NCBI RefSeq assembly: GCF_010093535.1
Contig: NW_022985167.1
Location: forward strand, 532,260-596,259
Source of the DNA: Lindgomyces ingoldianus
Taxonomy: Eukaryota > Ascomycota > Dothideomycetes > Pleosporales > Lindgomycetaceae
Reading direction: 5' to 3'
DNA: 64,000 nt
How positions within the stretch are numbered: position 1 is the stretch's first letter; each line of letters starts with the position of its first letter. The notes under the pieces were generated by a model. The model was not told the DNA's origin, made no database searches, and saw nothing but the letters and a program-made list of their open reading frames with translations. Position numbers and translations under genes: made by a program. Of the stretch, positions 24,096-34,723 are shown in pieces.

Positions 24096-24590
24096 TACCT
24101 ATTACACAGCAATGCTGCCAGCACCCCTAGGAGGTAGGGGAGGAGGTAGCCCTTTTAGTGCTAAGGGATAATACCCTATCCCCCTAGGTCTAGAAGGCAG
24201 TTTCGCCTGCAGGTCTTTTCTACAGCAGGTTAAGAACATGCAACTACTCTTATAAAGGTTAGCATAATAATAAGCGTAAGTTAATCTAGCATGCTTAACT
24301 TATAACTTAGCGTTATTAGAATAACACTAGCACTTTTAACTTTTTTTTTAATAGTAAGCGCACTGCTAATTACCTAGCAACTGCTTACTTAACTCTGTCT
24401 CTATAATTTAGCCCACATAACTGTAAACTGCGTCTGCCTCCCTTTACAAAGTAGACCTTGTGGCCTCTAGAGTAAACTACTACTTGCTATTCTTCTAGTA
24501 AACATAACGTTTACTAGTAAGCTAGTTAGCCTAAGCCTACAGCTGGCAAACAGGGTTTGCCTATTAACCCTAGGTGTAGTATCCTTGTGA
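24096..24590. other. Degenerate sequence, no gene recognised
   Basis: Interior of the 11-kb TIR element with moderate base composition. It includes GGAGGTAGGGGAGGAGGTAG at about 24130 and no readable domain. Confidence 0.5.
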
Positions 24591-24596
24591 GCCGGG

Positions 24597-24865
24597 CACA
24601 GGAGCAGGCACCACCACAGCAGGGGGAGGAGGAGGGAGGAGGGGAGCAGCTAAAGAGGGAGGGTCTTCCCTAAACAGCTGCTAGACCTTGTTGTTATTGT
24701 TGTTGTTGTTATTAAGAGGCAGTAGAAAGAAGAGAAGAAGAGAAGAAGGAGGAGAAGGAGGAGGAGGAGGAGGAGGAGGAGGAGGAGGAGGAGGAGGAGG
24801 GAGGCGGAGGCGGACAAGGAGGGTGGGAGGGAGGCAAAGGCGAGGGCGAGGGCAAGGGCAATGGT
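24597..24865 (+). repeat. Purine-rich low-complexity tract with (GGA)n
   Basis: A (GTT)n-like run lies at about 24688-24711, then a near-perfect (GGA)n run at 24747-24801, flanked by GGAGGAGGG, GGCGGAGG and GGGCGAGGGCAAGG motifs. Nearly 180 bp is A/G on one strand. It lacks CpA targets and so escaped RIP. It could adopt triplex or G-quadruplex structures. A translation would be poly-Gly/Glu/Arg; I do not call a gene. Confidence 0.9.
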
Positions 24866-25128
24866 AATAGCAGCTATACTAATATTAGCAACTTGTGCCC
24901 TTAACTATAACTACTGTAAAGACAGCAACAGCAACTAATAGCTTACAAGGAGCAGAAAATGCGCCTACTGCAGGTCACCCTACAGCCTAAAGCAGCAGCT
25001 ACTGCTATAGCTTAATGTTTATTTTAGGTTACAAAACCTAGGGCTTTTAAAGAAGACTAAAAGCAAGGCATGTTAATGTTGTAGTTAAAGTTAAACTTAT
25101 AATATAGTGTTATTTATATTACTATTTA
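24866..25128. other. Spacer between the GGA tract and the foldback
   Basis: It contains a GACAGCAACAGCAAC run (about 24930) and otherwise degenerate sequence. It ends at the TA target of the foldback (25127-25128). Confidence 0.5.
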
Positions 25129-26228
25129 ACGTACTTTATGGGCGAGTTGCTCACACACCTGAGTTGCTTACTTTTGCCAAGACCCTACTAAACTACCCTT
25201 CCTACACTAATGCATTCCCCACAACACTACTTAGACGCGCTAAAAGAATGTTAGATACAGCTTACGCTCTAAGCTTTTAAATAAGACATAAAACTCTTAA
25301 AGAAATGTGCTGTAGCTATATGTAAAGTTCTATAAAAGATAATAAATAACTACAGCACTAGACAACTTTTATAAGCTAATTCTATAGCTAAATTACAGAA
25401 GCTAGGCAATAAAAAGGAGCAGGTAATTGTTAAGACTATACTTAAGCTATATGCGCAAAGAATTTCCCCTTAGATAGCATTTATAGCTAATATAGCTAAT
25501 TCTTTGCGCGCTAAGTGTAATCTAGGCTATGTTTGCATAAACTAGCCTAGTATGTTTGTAAAGCGTTATTTAGAGCTTAAAGTAACGTTTAAGCGTAAGT
25601 ATAACTATAAAAGAGCCCTTTATAAAAGTCCTAGGGTAATTTAGGGCAGGTTTAGCCTTATAGAGAATATTAAAGCTAAGTATAGCATCTAGGATAATAA
25701 CATGTACAACTTTAGCAAAATAGAGTTTATAATTAGCTAGATATTTCTTAACTATACTTACGCTTAAAACTTTACTTTAAGCTCTAAATAACACTTTACA
25801 AACATACTAGGCTAGTTTATGCAAACATAGCCTAGATTACACTTAGCGCGCAAAGAATTAGCTATATTAGCTATAAATGCTATCTAAGGGGAAATTCCTT
25901 GCGCATATAGCTTAAGTATAGTCTTAACAATCACCTGCTCTTTTTTATTGCCTAGCCTTTATAATTTAGCTGTAGAATTAGCTTGTAAAAGTTGTCTAGC
26001 GCTGTAGTTATTTATTATCTTTTATAGAACTTTACACATAGCTATAGCATATTTCTTTAAGAGTTTTATGTCTTATTTAAAAGCTTAGAGTGTAAGCTGT
26101 ATCTAACATTCTTTTAGCGCGTCTAAGTGGTGTTGTGGGGAATGCATTAGTGTAGGAAGGGTGGTTTAGTAGGGTCTTAGCAAAAGTAAGCGACTCAGGT
26201 GTGTGAGCAACTCGCCCATGAAGTACGT
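25129..26228. mobile_element. Fot1-derived 1.1-kb foldback element, copy 1
   Basis: The 1100-bp element has TA on both sides and ends ACGTACTTTATGGGCGAG / CCCATGAAGTACGT. The left arm (about 25129-25610) reads as the 5' part of Fot1 (TIR, leader, HTH/CENP-B region). The right arm (about 25748-26228) is the same sequence inverted, so the element is a near palindrome of about 480-bp arms around a 140-bp centre. The centre continues Fot1 sequence for about 130 bp past the left arm (compare copy 2 near 16660). The DDE half is absent, so any product would be a DNA-binding fragment. It can form a very long hairpin or double-stranded RNA. Confidence 0.9.
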
Positions 26229-29200
26229 TATTAGTTACTAGTAAGTTATATGTGTTATACTTTTACTATAGTAACTTTACTGCATTTTTACTTTTACTAA
26301 CTTCTAAAACTTCTGTAAACTCCTAGACTAATAAAGACTCTATAATGTACAGTACTTTTTTAAATTATAGAATACTCTAAAACTTTAGCTAACCTCTGCT
26401 AATTAGATTACTATAAACTATAATTTTACTTTAAACATTTTAGATATTCTAAGTGCTCTAAAACTCTTACAAACTTCTAAGCTAACTAAGGCATAAAGTA
26501 AAAAATTAAAGCTTTTAAAAAAATGCTTAAGCTAACAACATAATTTATAACACATTAAATAGCTTTTTCTTTTTATTAGTTATATATTGCACTCTTTTAC
26601 TTTAGAATACTAGTAAGAAACTAAGGACTTTTTTTTAGTAACATAATGTATTTCTATCTACATCTACTAATGCTGCCTAGGGTTGCAATAGCGTAGTGTT
26701 TACAGCTGCCTTATGTATATATAGCTTGTTCTGCCTACTGCAACTTACATTGTTGTGTACTATTACTAGCAAACTCCTGTCTTCTAGGGGCTCTAGCTAA
26801 CTAGATTAACTAGCGCTAGTAGTTAGTGTTACTAGCTTACTATTAGCCTGCTTTTAAACATCCTAAAGAACCTAGACTACACACTAAAAGAAGTTATCTA
26901 TAAGATTTTATAGATATATAACTTTCTAAGTAGGGCTTAATATAATTACATAAATAACACTACATAATGTGTTGTTTAGAGGTAGTATCTCTAGTACAGT
27001 TAAAGTAAAGGCACTTGCAGTTGTACAGGTATTGTCTAATATAACTAGCTAGAGGACAACGCGGCTACTAGAGGATGCAGATGCAGCCTGTAGTGTACGT
27101 TGCAGTGCTACCTTCTTAGTAAGAGTGTTATCCTGTTAATAGATTTAAGTAACGCAATCTACGCTTAAATCCTTTATAGATAATAAAGCATAGACCTAAC
27201 TAGATTTATCTTGCTCTACATGCTAGTGTTATAGCTTTTTTTTATAATAAACTAAACATATGTTTATAGACGCTACTATGCCTAAAAGTATATTATAAAG
27301 TGCTTTAGCATTAGTCCTAAAATGTTTCTAACTAAATATAGATAGAATATGCTTATACATCTTATTAACTATAAGATTTACTTTAATAGTATACTTAATT
27401 TTATAGTATTGCAACAGCTTCTATTGCAAGCACGTCTTTATATACATAGATAAAGGTAAAGGTGCTTAATGTGTAAAGTTACTATAGTGTCTCTCTACCT
27501 AGATTCTAGCCTACTTATTAAGAGTAATAAGTATAAAGGTAGAAAGTGTGCCTATTCTTAAAGCAGAAACTACACTTAAGGGCTCTAGCAGTGGCGTAGC
27601 TAGTAGAAGAAGTGCAATGTTACACTTTAAATAGTAGGAACCTAGTACAATAATAGATCTGTTTTTTAAGGGGACATTATACTCCTCTAGTTAAGACAGA
27701 ATACCCTTGCAGTAACATAGACTATTAGCTATATTAATCTAGCAATTGCCTATATTTGCCTAGGCCTGCATATTAGACTTTGTCTAATATCTAGCAGAAG
27801 GCTAGTCTAACTTAGCAGTTTCTTAGCTAGACTCTTGTAAGTAGACACTATTTATGTTACTAGTATTGCCTAGTGTAAAGCTTTAGGCTAATTAACTATG
27901 TACTCTTACCTTATTAACTAGTAACTAATTCTGTGCTGTTTTTCTTCTTAAAGGCTGTCTATTCTATTTAGAGTAAGGTAGCAAAACGCTTAGTTTATAT
28001 AAACCCTTAAAGTTAAACAACTAATATAGTAGGAATATATACACAGTACTTAATTAACTAGGTGCGCGTCTACTGCGCCTAGCACACTGCTAGAGATTTA
28101 AAAGGCTTTTTATAATTAAAAACTTTTAGCATATAACATAGTTAATGTTAGAAATATTAATACTTATACCTAGCAAGGTAGTAGCTACTATAATTTAGAT
28201 ATAAGACGTTAGCTTTTTAAACTTAGAATAATGCTTGTTTTAGTTATATTTTTACATATTTATAGTAAACGTCTCTACTATGTTGTACACACACTATAGA
28301 CTATTATTAATATTAGTTGTATACTAATTATAGAGTTTTAGTCCTTCTATTAAATAAAGAAGCATTAAGTAAAACTACACTACAGCTAACTAAACAGATA
28401 TACACTTATTAATAAATATAACTGTTTTAGGGATCCCTTTAAAATTAGCACACCTGCTTAAGACACTTTTTTTTAGGAGAAAATAAAAACTATCTTATAA
28501 GTTAACTTTGCCTTATAGTAAAAGAACTACTAAAATAGTAATATTAAAGTAATTAACTAATGTATAGATAACCTTAGTCTAGTACATACAGCAGCCTAGC
28601 AGACAGAAACTAGCGTAGCGTAAGACTGCATCCTCTGCAGTACTGTCTAACATAGTAGAATAAGTAAACTAGACAACATCTTTTTAAAGTATAACTTATA
28701 GTTAACTTAGTATTATAAACGCAGGTTAAAACTTCTTCTAGTTTAATATAAAATAATATTTATTAATAGCTACTAATTTAATCTAAGACTGTAACTTTAG
28801 ATTTTTTAAAATATTCTAGAAAGCTTTACTAGAAGCTTCCTTTAGCTTTATAAGTAGATAAGTAAATTCTTTATTAATAATTTAGGTAAATAGTCTCTAC
28901 TAACTAGCTCTACTCTGCGCATTAATAATGCATAGCTTAGATCTTTTTAGTTATTATATGTTATCTAGCTGCTTATTTTTAAGCTTATTTAGTAAAATAA
29001 TCTAGATAGTAATTTTAGCAGTTAACACTAAATAAGCGTAGAAGATTATACTCTTACTAAAACTAGTCTAGGCAATTAAAAAAGTATCTCTATAATTAAA
29101 TATTAGTTGCTTTAAGGTATAGACTTACTTATTACATAGTAATAGGCTACTGTTATTAGCGCTTATTATCCTTCCTTTGCAGAGAATCTGTGTAAGACAC

Positions 29201-29438
29201 GCGCAAAGAACGTCCTTCTAGAATTTAACATTATAGACATCCTTAGCTGCTAAGATAAGGCTAGAAAGATCCTTTAACTCTATAGACAGGACAAGATTAA
29301 TTTAAAGCTAAAGGCTTAAAAGAATAGGGCCCTAACTTATTGCATTTAAAGCATTTTAACATCCTTGCTCCTTTCTACTTCTTTGCTATTTTAAACGCCT
29401 ATCTCCCTTTTTCTTAACCCTTTTTTTTGCCATACTTT
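26229..29438 (-). pseudogene. Unrecognised degraded coding region in the 11-kb TIR element
   Basis: Minus-strand translation gives extended stretches interrupted almost only by TAG/TAA, for example a Leu/Tyr/Arg-rich block about 29090-28800 and a block with paired Cys (KCSFCFKNRHTFY) near 27570-27530. This indicates one or more real genes of about 3 kb before RIP. I could not match them to a transposase; hAT, MULE and Tc1 signatures were looked for and not seen. The left end abuts the foldback and the right end the 10-bp array. It is the natural place to look for the catalytic protein of the 11-kb element. Confidence 0.4.
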
Positions 29439-29580
29439 AGAAGTTTCTAGAAGTCCCTAGAAGTCCCTAGAAGTTCTTAGAAGTTTCTAGAAGTTCCTAG
29501 AAGTTCCTAGAAGTTCCTAGAAGTTCCTAGAAGTTCCTAGAAGTTCCTAGAAGTTCCTAGAAGTTCCTAGAAGTTCCTTA
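29439..29580. repeat. 10-bp tandem array (AGAAGTTCCT), about 14 units
   Basis: Early units vary (AGAAGTTTCT, AGAAGTCCCT); the last nine or so are identical. The unit resembles the AACTTCTA blocks of the TIRs of the same element. Confidence 0.92.
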
Positions 29581-29639
29581 GAGGCGTAGGATCCCCAACG
29601 CCCTTCTTATTAACTAGGTTGTACAATGCAGTGGGTTAA

Positions 29640-29677
29640 GCGTAGGTGTACTAATAACTGCAACCGCACACCTACGC
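29640..29677. other. Hairpin: GCGTAGGTGT / ACACCTACGC
   Basis: Perfect 10-bp stem with an 18-nt loop. The flanking 200 bp (29581-29790) is little RIP-mutated. Its role is unknown; it lies subterminally in the 11-kb TIR element. Confidence 0.6.
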
Positions 29678-30055
29678 CTGTTTACACCAAAGTTTTAATC
29701 ACAGGAGGTGATAGAGAAGGCATGTGTGCCTTAGCTCCTGCAGTTATAGAGGGATACAACGCGTGGTGTTAACAGGAGTAATAGGATAGAGATAGACAGT
29801 TAATAGCTAGGACACACAACACGTTAAAAACGCGTTTAATAATGTACTTTACCTTTTAAACAGTGTTAGATATGTCTTAAAATGTGCCTATTATAGAAAT
29901 AAATACCTCTGTTTTTAATTACATTAAACATTTTAATAGATACTAATGCTAGTGTAGTGCTATTGCACAATTTAATGGATTTGCAAACTAAGATACATAC
30001 AAACTTGCTCTATTTCTCCTTAGACGCTCTGCAGATAATTTTGCGCGTTGTTAGT

Positions 30056-30180
30056 AATTAGCCTCTAATTAGCCTAGAAGACCCTAGAAGTTTTAATTAG
30101 CTTAGAAGTCTTAGAAGTTTTGTCTAATCTAAAATGGTATTGGCGCAAAATCATCTGTGGGGCGGCTGACTCGTGAGATA
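30056..30180 (-). repeat. Right terminal inverted repeat of the 11-kb element
   Basis: It ends GACTCGTGAGATA, followed by AGTTAGTTA. The outer 60 bp is GC-rich and hardly mutated, while the left TIR shows RIP changes. Confidence 0.75.
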
Positions 30181-30209
30181 AGTTAGTTACGTCTGTTCCA
30201 CCTCTCTAG

Positions 30210-30345
30210 CCACATCGGTGTGTCGGGGATTAGCATCAGCCACATTGGTGTGTCGGGGATTAGCATCAGCCGCATCGGTGTGTCGGGGATTGGCATCAGC
30301 CGCATCAGTGTGTCGGGGATTGGCATTAGTGTGTCAGGGATCTGT
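30210..30345. repeat. 30-bp minisatellite, four units plus a partial
   Basis: The units begin at 30210, 30240, 30270 and 30300, with core GTGTCGGGGATTGGCATCAG. Units 1-2 carry two G-to-A or C-to-T changes each. RIP-altered single units occur at about 35478-35512 and 35738-35785. It lies at the left edge of the TIR element at 30340. Confidence 0.92.
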
Positions 30346-30544
30346 CGGGGCAGGTAATCGGTGAAATGTCTTGGCATTCTCGCTTCGTCAGATTCCCCAC
30401 CCAAATTACTAGCTCAGTCAGACCAGCCCGCAATAGTCGTCCATCGCGTGTAATTCAGGCTTAATCTTACTATTAAAGTAAGGCTATTAAAATTGCCTAA
30501 TTTAGTAATAATAAAGCTAACTTTTAGTGTTTTGCAGATAAGCT

Positions 30545-33480
30545 CTGTAGACGCGCCTCTAGCTAAATCTACGCGTTTAAACAGCTGTAGCAAAGCACCT
30601 CTAAAAGCACCTATCTAGGCACTAAAGAAGGCGCAGAAGGCGCGGAAGGCGCAGAAGGCTTATCTTAAGGCTTGTAAGCAAGCTGCTGCTGCTAAAGAGC
30701 GTTTAAAGAAGTTAGTTTCTTTTAAAGAAGCTTATCTTCTACCTCTAGCTTTTATTATTGTTAAATTACTGTCATCTTTACCACCTGCTCTGCCACCTGC
30801 TCTGCTACTTGCTCTGCCACCTGCTTAAGCTTTATCACCTGTTAAGCCTAAGCAGCTATAGTATAAGATTAATATACAATATTTACTTTACATTAACACT
30901 ATAAGAAAACCTAGGGATATAGAGAGCACTAAGCAGTGCTTCCTCCTCCTATTATTAATAAAAGATAGGGTAATAGTGTTAATTAATAATCTAGCGTTTG
31001 TAATTAATAGATAAGAGTATACCTAGTAGAGTTACGTTATTTAGTTTAAGTGTAACAGAAAAGGTGCAACTTTCTAGCAGCTTCTACTTACTAATTTTAG
31101 CTTTATAAAAGAGACTTACCTGTTTAATGCTATTAATTTCTATTTTAAGTGTTATAAAAGTGCTACATGTGTTAAGTTTTAAGTAGAGATCTTTTTATAA
31201 GTTAATGTGTTAAAAAAAAAGTGTTTATATGTAACATATTAGTAAATAAGCTATCCTTACTACTACTAAAGGATAATACCCTAATAATAGGTAGAAGGCG
31301 TACATAAAAGCTTTTATGTAAAGCCTAGGTAATTAATTACATTACTGTTATTAAATCTAAGCTAGATTATTAGTTAGTAATCTATAAAATATAGTAATGC
31401 AGCGTAGCTAGTTATAAGAACTTTAGAAGATAGTGTTATATCTATCTAAACAGCAGCTACTATAAAATTAAACCTGTAGACACTAAGTAGTAGTTATAAT
31501 TAATTATTAATAGTAAGTTCTTAGCTATGCTTTTTTATCTAGATATAATTAAAGTGTTAAAGCTACATAAGAATTAGCTTAAGTTTAATTTTTATAGTTA
31601 CTAAAGAAAAAAAAAGCAGCAGGACTTATTATTATTATTAGATAGAGGCCTATTAATTAGAAAGCTATAGAAGCAGGCTAAAAAGCAGTGTGTGCTAAAT
31701 TAGATAGCGCAGATAAAGAAAGACAAGGCTGCTTAGGTAAAAAGGTGTAAGCTTTAAAAGTTTTAGCTGTAGTAGATAAGAGTAGTAGCTTCTACTTTAG
31801 TTTTACTAGCTTACTTTAATCTACAGTATTAACAGCTTTACTAAGCAACAACTTTAGTACTAAAGCTTATCTTAGCTTTTTTATCTAGCCTAGTAACTAG
31901 AGGTAGCAAAGAGGATACTTAAGAAGTTATATAAAAGTTTTTTACCTAGCTTATAGTCTAGCAGCTAGAGGATAAGCGCGTTAATTTTAAACAGGCGCGT
32001 AAAATAGCTGTTAAGCAGAGGTAGACTATTAAGAATCTTTACTAGATAGCTAACTTTAAAGGTAACCTCTATTCTATTACTATAAAATTTAGCCTAAAGG
32101 ATAGCGTAGTTTAACACCTAAGTAAAGATCTTTAATGTTTTAAGTAGGTATATTATATAGTGAGCAGTCTCCTTACCCTTAGCAAAGGCACTAGAGGTAA
32201 GGTAGATAAGTAAGTGTTTATAAAAAGGTTTAATAAAACACAACATAAAAGTGCTTTATATATTACTATTATATATAAAAATACTTTATATAGCGTTAAT
32301 AGGATTATTTAGTACTATAGAATTTTACGCCTTACCTAATTAAGCTTCTTCTGCTTAATATATAGCCTACTAGTAGCGTATTTAAAGTGCTTCTTTATAA
32401 ATTTATTATAGTTACTCTTCTAAATAGCAGCAGTTAGAAAAGCCTTAAAGTTACCTCTATAGCAAGTGTGCGTGTACATGTAGTTCCTTTAGATCTAAGC
32501 CTTTAACACTGTAAAAGTAAGTTTAATAAGATTATAATTAAGTAAGTATAAAGGCAGGTACTAAATAGAATAGCTAGCAGCCTAGATAACTGTTTCTACT
32601 TTGTTATTTATATAGATAGCAATGTTATTAAGTATAATAACTATGTTTTTAAGACTGTACACAGAGCAGAGTGTAGAGAGAAAGATGTTCTAAATCTACT
32701 AAATAAAATCCTCTATAGTAAAGTAGCCCCCCTTAATTACTATACATAGAAGGTAGCTGTGTACAGTATACGCAGGTAGGATTGCCTAGGTGTCTCCTTG
32801 CTTAATACTCTAAGTATAACAACTCTTATAGCCTACTAAAGTGTATGTGTGGTGCTGCTAGCTAGTCTTCTTATTAAATATTAACTTATTTAGAAATATA
32901 AGATTATTAGCAGTAAATTACTACATAAAGTAATAATAGCGCTCTTTTAGCCTCTTATTATAATTAATTAAGTATAGCTTTAGAGTTTAATAGCTTTAGC
33001 CTTAATCCTTTAGGAAGCTTTTTATACACCTATAGCTTACCTTAAGCCTGTGTTTAATAAGCAGCTACTTAACTATCTTATTTTAGTACATTTATTTAGA
33101 ATAAACAAGCTGCTTAAATAGAGCCTTAGTGTCTTCCCCTATAATCTTTAGTAGCTGCCTAAGCTTCTTTATAGGTAGCTTCTACACACTACTATGCTTC
33201 TTTAGGTTTCTTATTACATTATACATAGCATCTCTTCTACAGCCCTTATAATTAGCAATAAGCTAAGGCTCTTATCTTAGAAGAAGAAATTATACAATAT
33301 TCTGCTAAGTTTGATTAGAGAGGCCGCAGGTGCTTAGGGGCAGAGGACGTGGCTGCTAGAGCTAAGGTGCTTAAGAAAGCCTATAGGCGCGATACATAAG
33401 CAACTCTTTAAAACACTAAAAATTAGCCTTATTATTACCTAATTAGGCAGTAATTTAAGATTAACTTATAAGCTCTTATA
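30545..33480 (+). pseudogene. Coding remnant of the TIR element at 30340, not recognised
   Basis: Plus-strand translation shows a Lys/Ala-rich start (KKAQKARKAQKAYLKACKQ near 30630), then a Pro/Leu repeat (LPPALPPALLLALPPA near 30780-30830), then long stretches broken by Gln-type stops to about 33300. This is consistent with a single transposase-like gene after a basic, proline-rich N-terminus. I recognise no DDE, YR or other catalytic signature. A small core near 31380-31520 repeats the Gln-for-stop pattern. The function is inferred only from position between TIRs. Confidence 0.4.
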
Positions 33481-33585
33481 AATGCAATAATTAGTAACAA
33501 TAGCAGGCTATTTACGCGTAGTCTGACTGAGCCAGTAATTTGGGTGGGGAATCTGACGAAGCGAGAATGCCAAGACATTTCACCG

Positions 33586-33897
33586 TGTCAGATTGAAGCA
33601 CTGTTTCTGGGCTTCCTGAGATGAATGATGGGTTTGGATATGATGTATGGGATGATTGATTGATTGTATTGATTTATCGATCCTTTTTCTGCTCTACTCG
33701 TGTTGCTCGGCTTTTTGTTCTGCCGATCCGAGTCCCTCGCGCACTAGCCCTATGCGCGACCAGCTTGCAACATGCTGCAAAATGCTGCAAAATGCAGCAA
33801 TTTGCAGCAACATACTGTTCGAGCTTATTGCTCGTACTATGTAGCAGCTTTCGTCAAACGTTCCTCCTGTCTTGACAGTAGGTGCGCATATCTGACA
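33586..33897 (+). mobile_element. Solo LTR E2 (312 bp)
   Basis: It starts TGTCAGATTG and ends ATATCTGACA, with a perfect duplication CACCG (33581-33585 and 33898-33902). It is the least mutated of the three E copies. It contains GCTGCAA/TGCAGCA units at 33765-33810. The short open frames over it on both strands are shadows. It is inserted in the right TIR of the element 30340-33921. Confidence 0.92.
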
Positions 33898-33922
33898 CAC
33901 CGATTACCTGCCCCGACAGATT

Positions 33923-34632
33923 AGCAGCTGCTCACACACCTGAGTTGCTCACTTTTGCCAAGACCACACCACAACAAACTTTATTATGGCCCTGTTAGAT
34001 TAAAGCACTGTTTCTAGGCTTCCTAAGATAAATAATGGGTTTGGATATAATGTATAGGATAATGATTAATTGTATTAATTTATCAATCCTTTTTCTCCTC
34101 TGCTTGTGTTGCTCAGCTTTTGTTTTTCCAGTCTAAGTCCCTCGCGCACTAGCCCTATGCGCGACCAGCTTGCAACATGCTGCAATTTGCTGCAACATGC
34201 TGCAATTTGCAGCAACATACTGTTCGAGCTTATTGCTCGTACTATGTAGCAGCTTTCGTCCAGCGTTCCTCCTGTCTTGACAGTAGGTGCGCATATCTAA
34301 CAGGCCTATAACAACCCGCTCTAGCACTATAAAGTACAGTACAGCCTAGAATATTATTTAGATACTACTTCTACTTCTTGCTTACACGTTTGCGCGTTAT
34401 GCCTAGTCTAATTGCGCTGTCCGCAGCGTCTTTAGGATTGCTCACCTACTTTAGCTTGCACCTGCTTCTTTGCCTTCTTCCTGTCACTGCGCGCCCTAAC
34501 CTCCTTTAGAGCTGTTAAGCGCAGGCCTTTCTAAATGTAGCTGCCTTATTAGCTGCTTAAAGCTTAGTAATTTTCTATTACGCTAACACTAGCTTATGCA
34601 TAATTATTGCTACCCTTTTTAAGGCTTTTTTT
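33923..34632 (-). pseudogene. Fot1/pogo copy 3, 3' fragment split by solo LTR E3
   Basis: From 33930 (GCTCACACACCTGAG) it follows the left part of copy 2. After E3 it continues from 34308 (CTATAACAACCCGCTCTAGC) to about 34630. The outer TIR is missing where the TIR element at 30340-33921 abuts it. An internal deletion of about 50 bp lies near 34536 (compare copy 2 at 15695-15750). Sequence beyond 34632 is unrelated, so the N-terminal and DDE parts are gone. Confidence 0.85.
33993..34302 (+). mobile_element. Solo LTR E3 (310 bp)
   Basis: It starts TGTTAGATTA and ends ATATCTAACA. The duplication is GGCCC at 33988-33992 and GGCCT at 34303-34307; the single difference is C-to-T, so it post-dates insertion. 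It is more RIP-mutated than E2 only 100 bp away. Confidence 0.9.
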
Positions 34633-34723
34633 CTAGAGGCATTACCCTCCTAGAACCCTCTCTATACGTAGAGCTACTTACAACACAACTAATATCTACT
34701 AGGGATTGCTGCCTGCTACTGTA
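34633..34723. other. Spacer between Fot1 copy 3 and the minisatellite
   Basis: Unassigned sequence starting TCTAGAGGCATTACCC, with no feature seen. Confidence 0.4.

Larger units (their letters stand above)
19114..30180. mobile_element. 11-kb TIR element with 9-bp target duplication (MULE-like)
   Basis: Both ends read TATCTCACRAGT inward. The inverted repeats stay alignable for about 120 bp, including the block ACTTCTAAGCTAATTAAAAC. The flanking duplication AGTTAGTTA lies at 19104-19112 and 30181-30189 (a tenth base is T/C). Long TIRs with 9-10 bp duplications are typical of Mutator-like elements, but I could not find a MULE transposase. The interior holds a DUF6589-like pseudogene, an assembly gap, tandem repeats, a 1.1-kb foldback and an unrecognised minus-strand coding region. 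It inserted inside the sequence bounded by the 18857 palindrome. Confidence 0.72.
30340..33921 (+). mobile_element. Unclassified TIR element (about 80-bp TIRs) with solo LTR in its right TIR
   Basis: The left end 30340-30423 (ATCTGTCGGGGCAGGTAATC...GTCAGAC) matches the complement of 33521-33585 plus 33898-33921. The right TIR is interrupted by solo LTR E2. The TIRs are almost free of RIP while the interior is heavily mutated. I found no clear target duplication; the right end abuts a broken Fot1 TIR (copy 3), the left end the 30-bp minisatellite. Without the solo LTR and its duplication it is about 3.3 kb. The superfamily is not assigned. Confidence 0.65.

Noticed and set aside
24700..24860. 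Glycine/glutamate-rich protein encoded by the GGA tract
   Set aside because: Simple-sequence DNA with stops close on both sides and no start or splice context.
26229..29438. hAT or Tc1 transposase
   Set aside because: No hAT C-terminal dimerisation block or Tc1 DDE spacing could be read on either strand; left as unrecognised.
30210..30345. Regular 30-bp repeats resembling a CRISPR array
   Set aside because: The units are contiguous with no spacers, and the context is a fungal transposon nest.
30183..30404. Minus-strand 73-codon frame with repeated PDTLM units
   Set aside because: It is simply the translation of the 30-bp minisatellite plus TIR; a 30-bp unit keeps any frame open.
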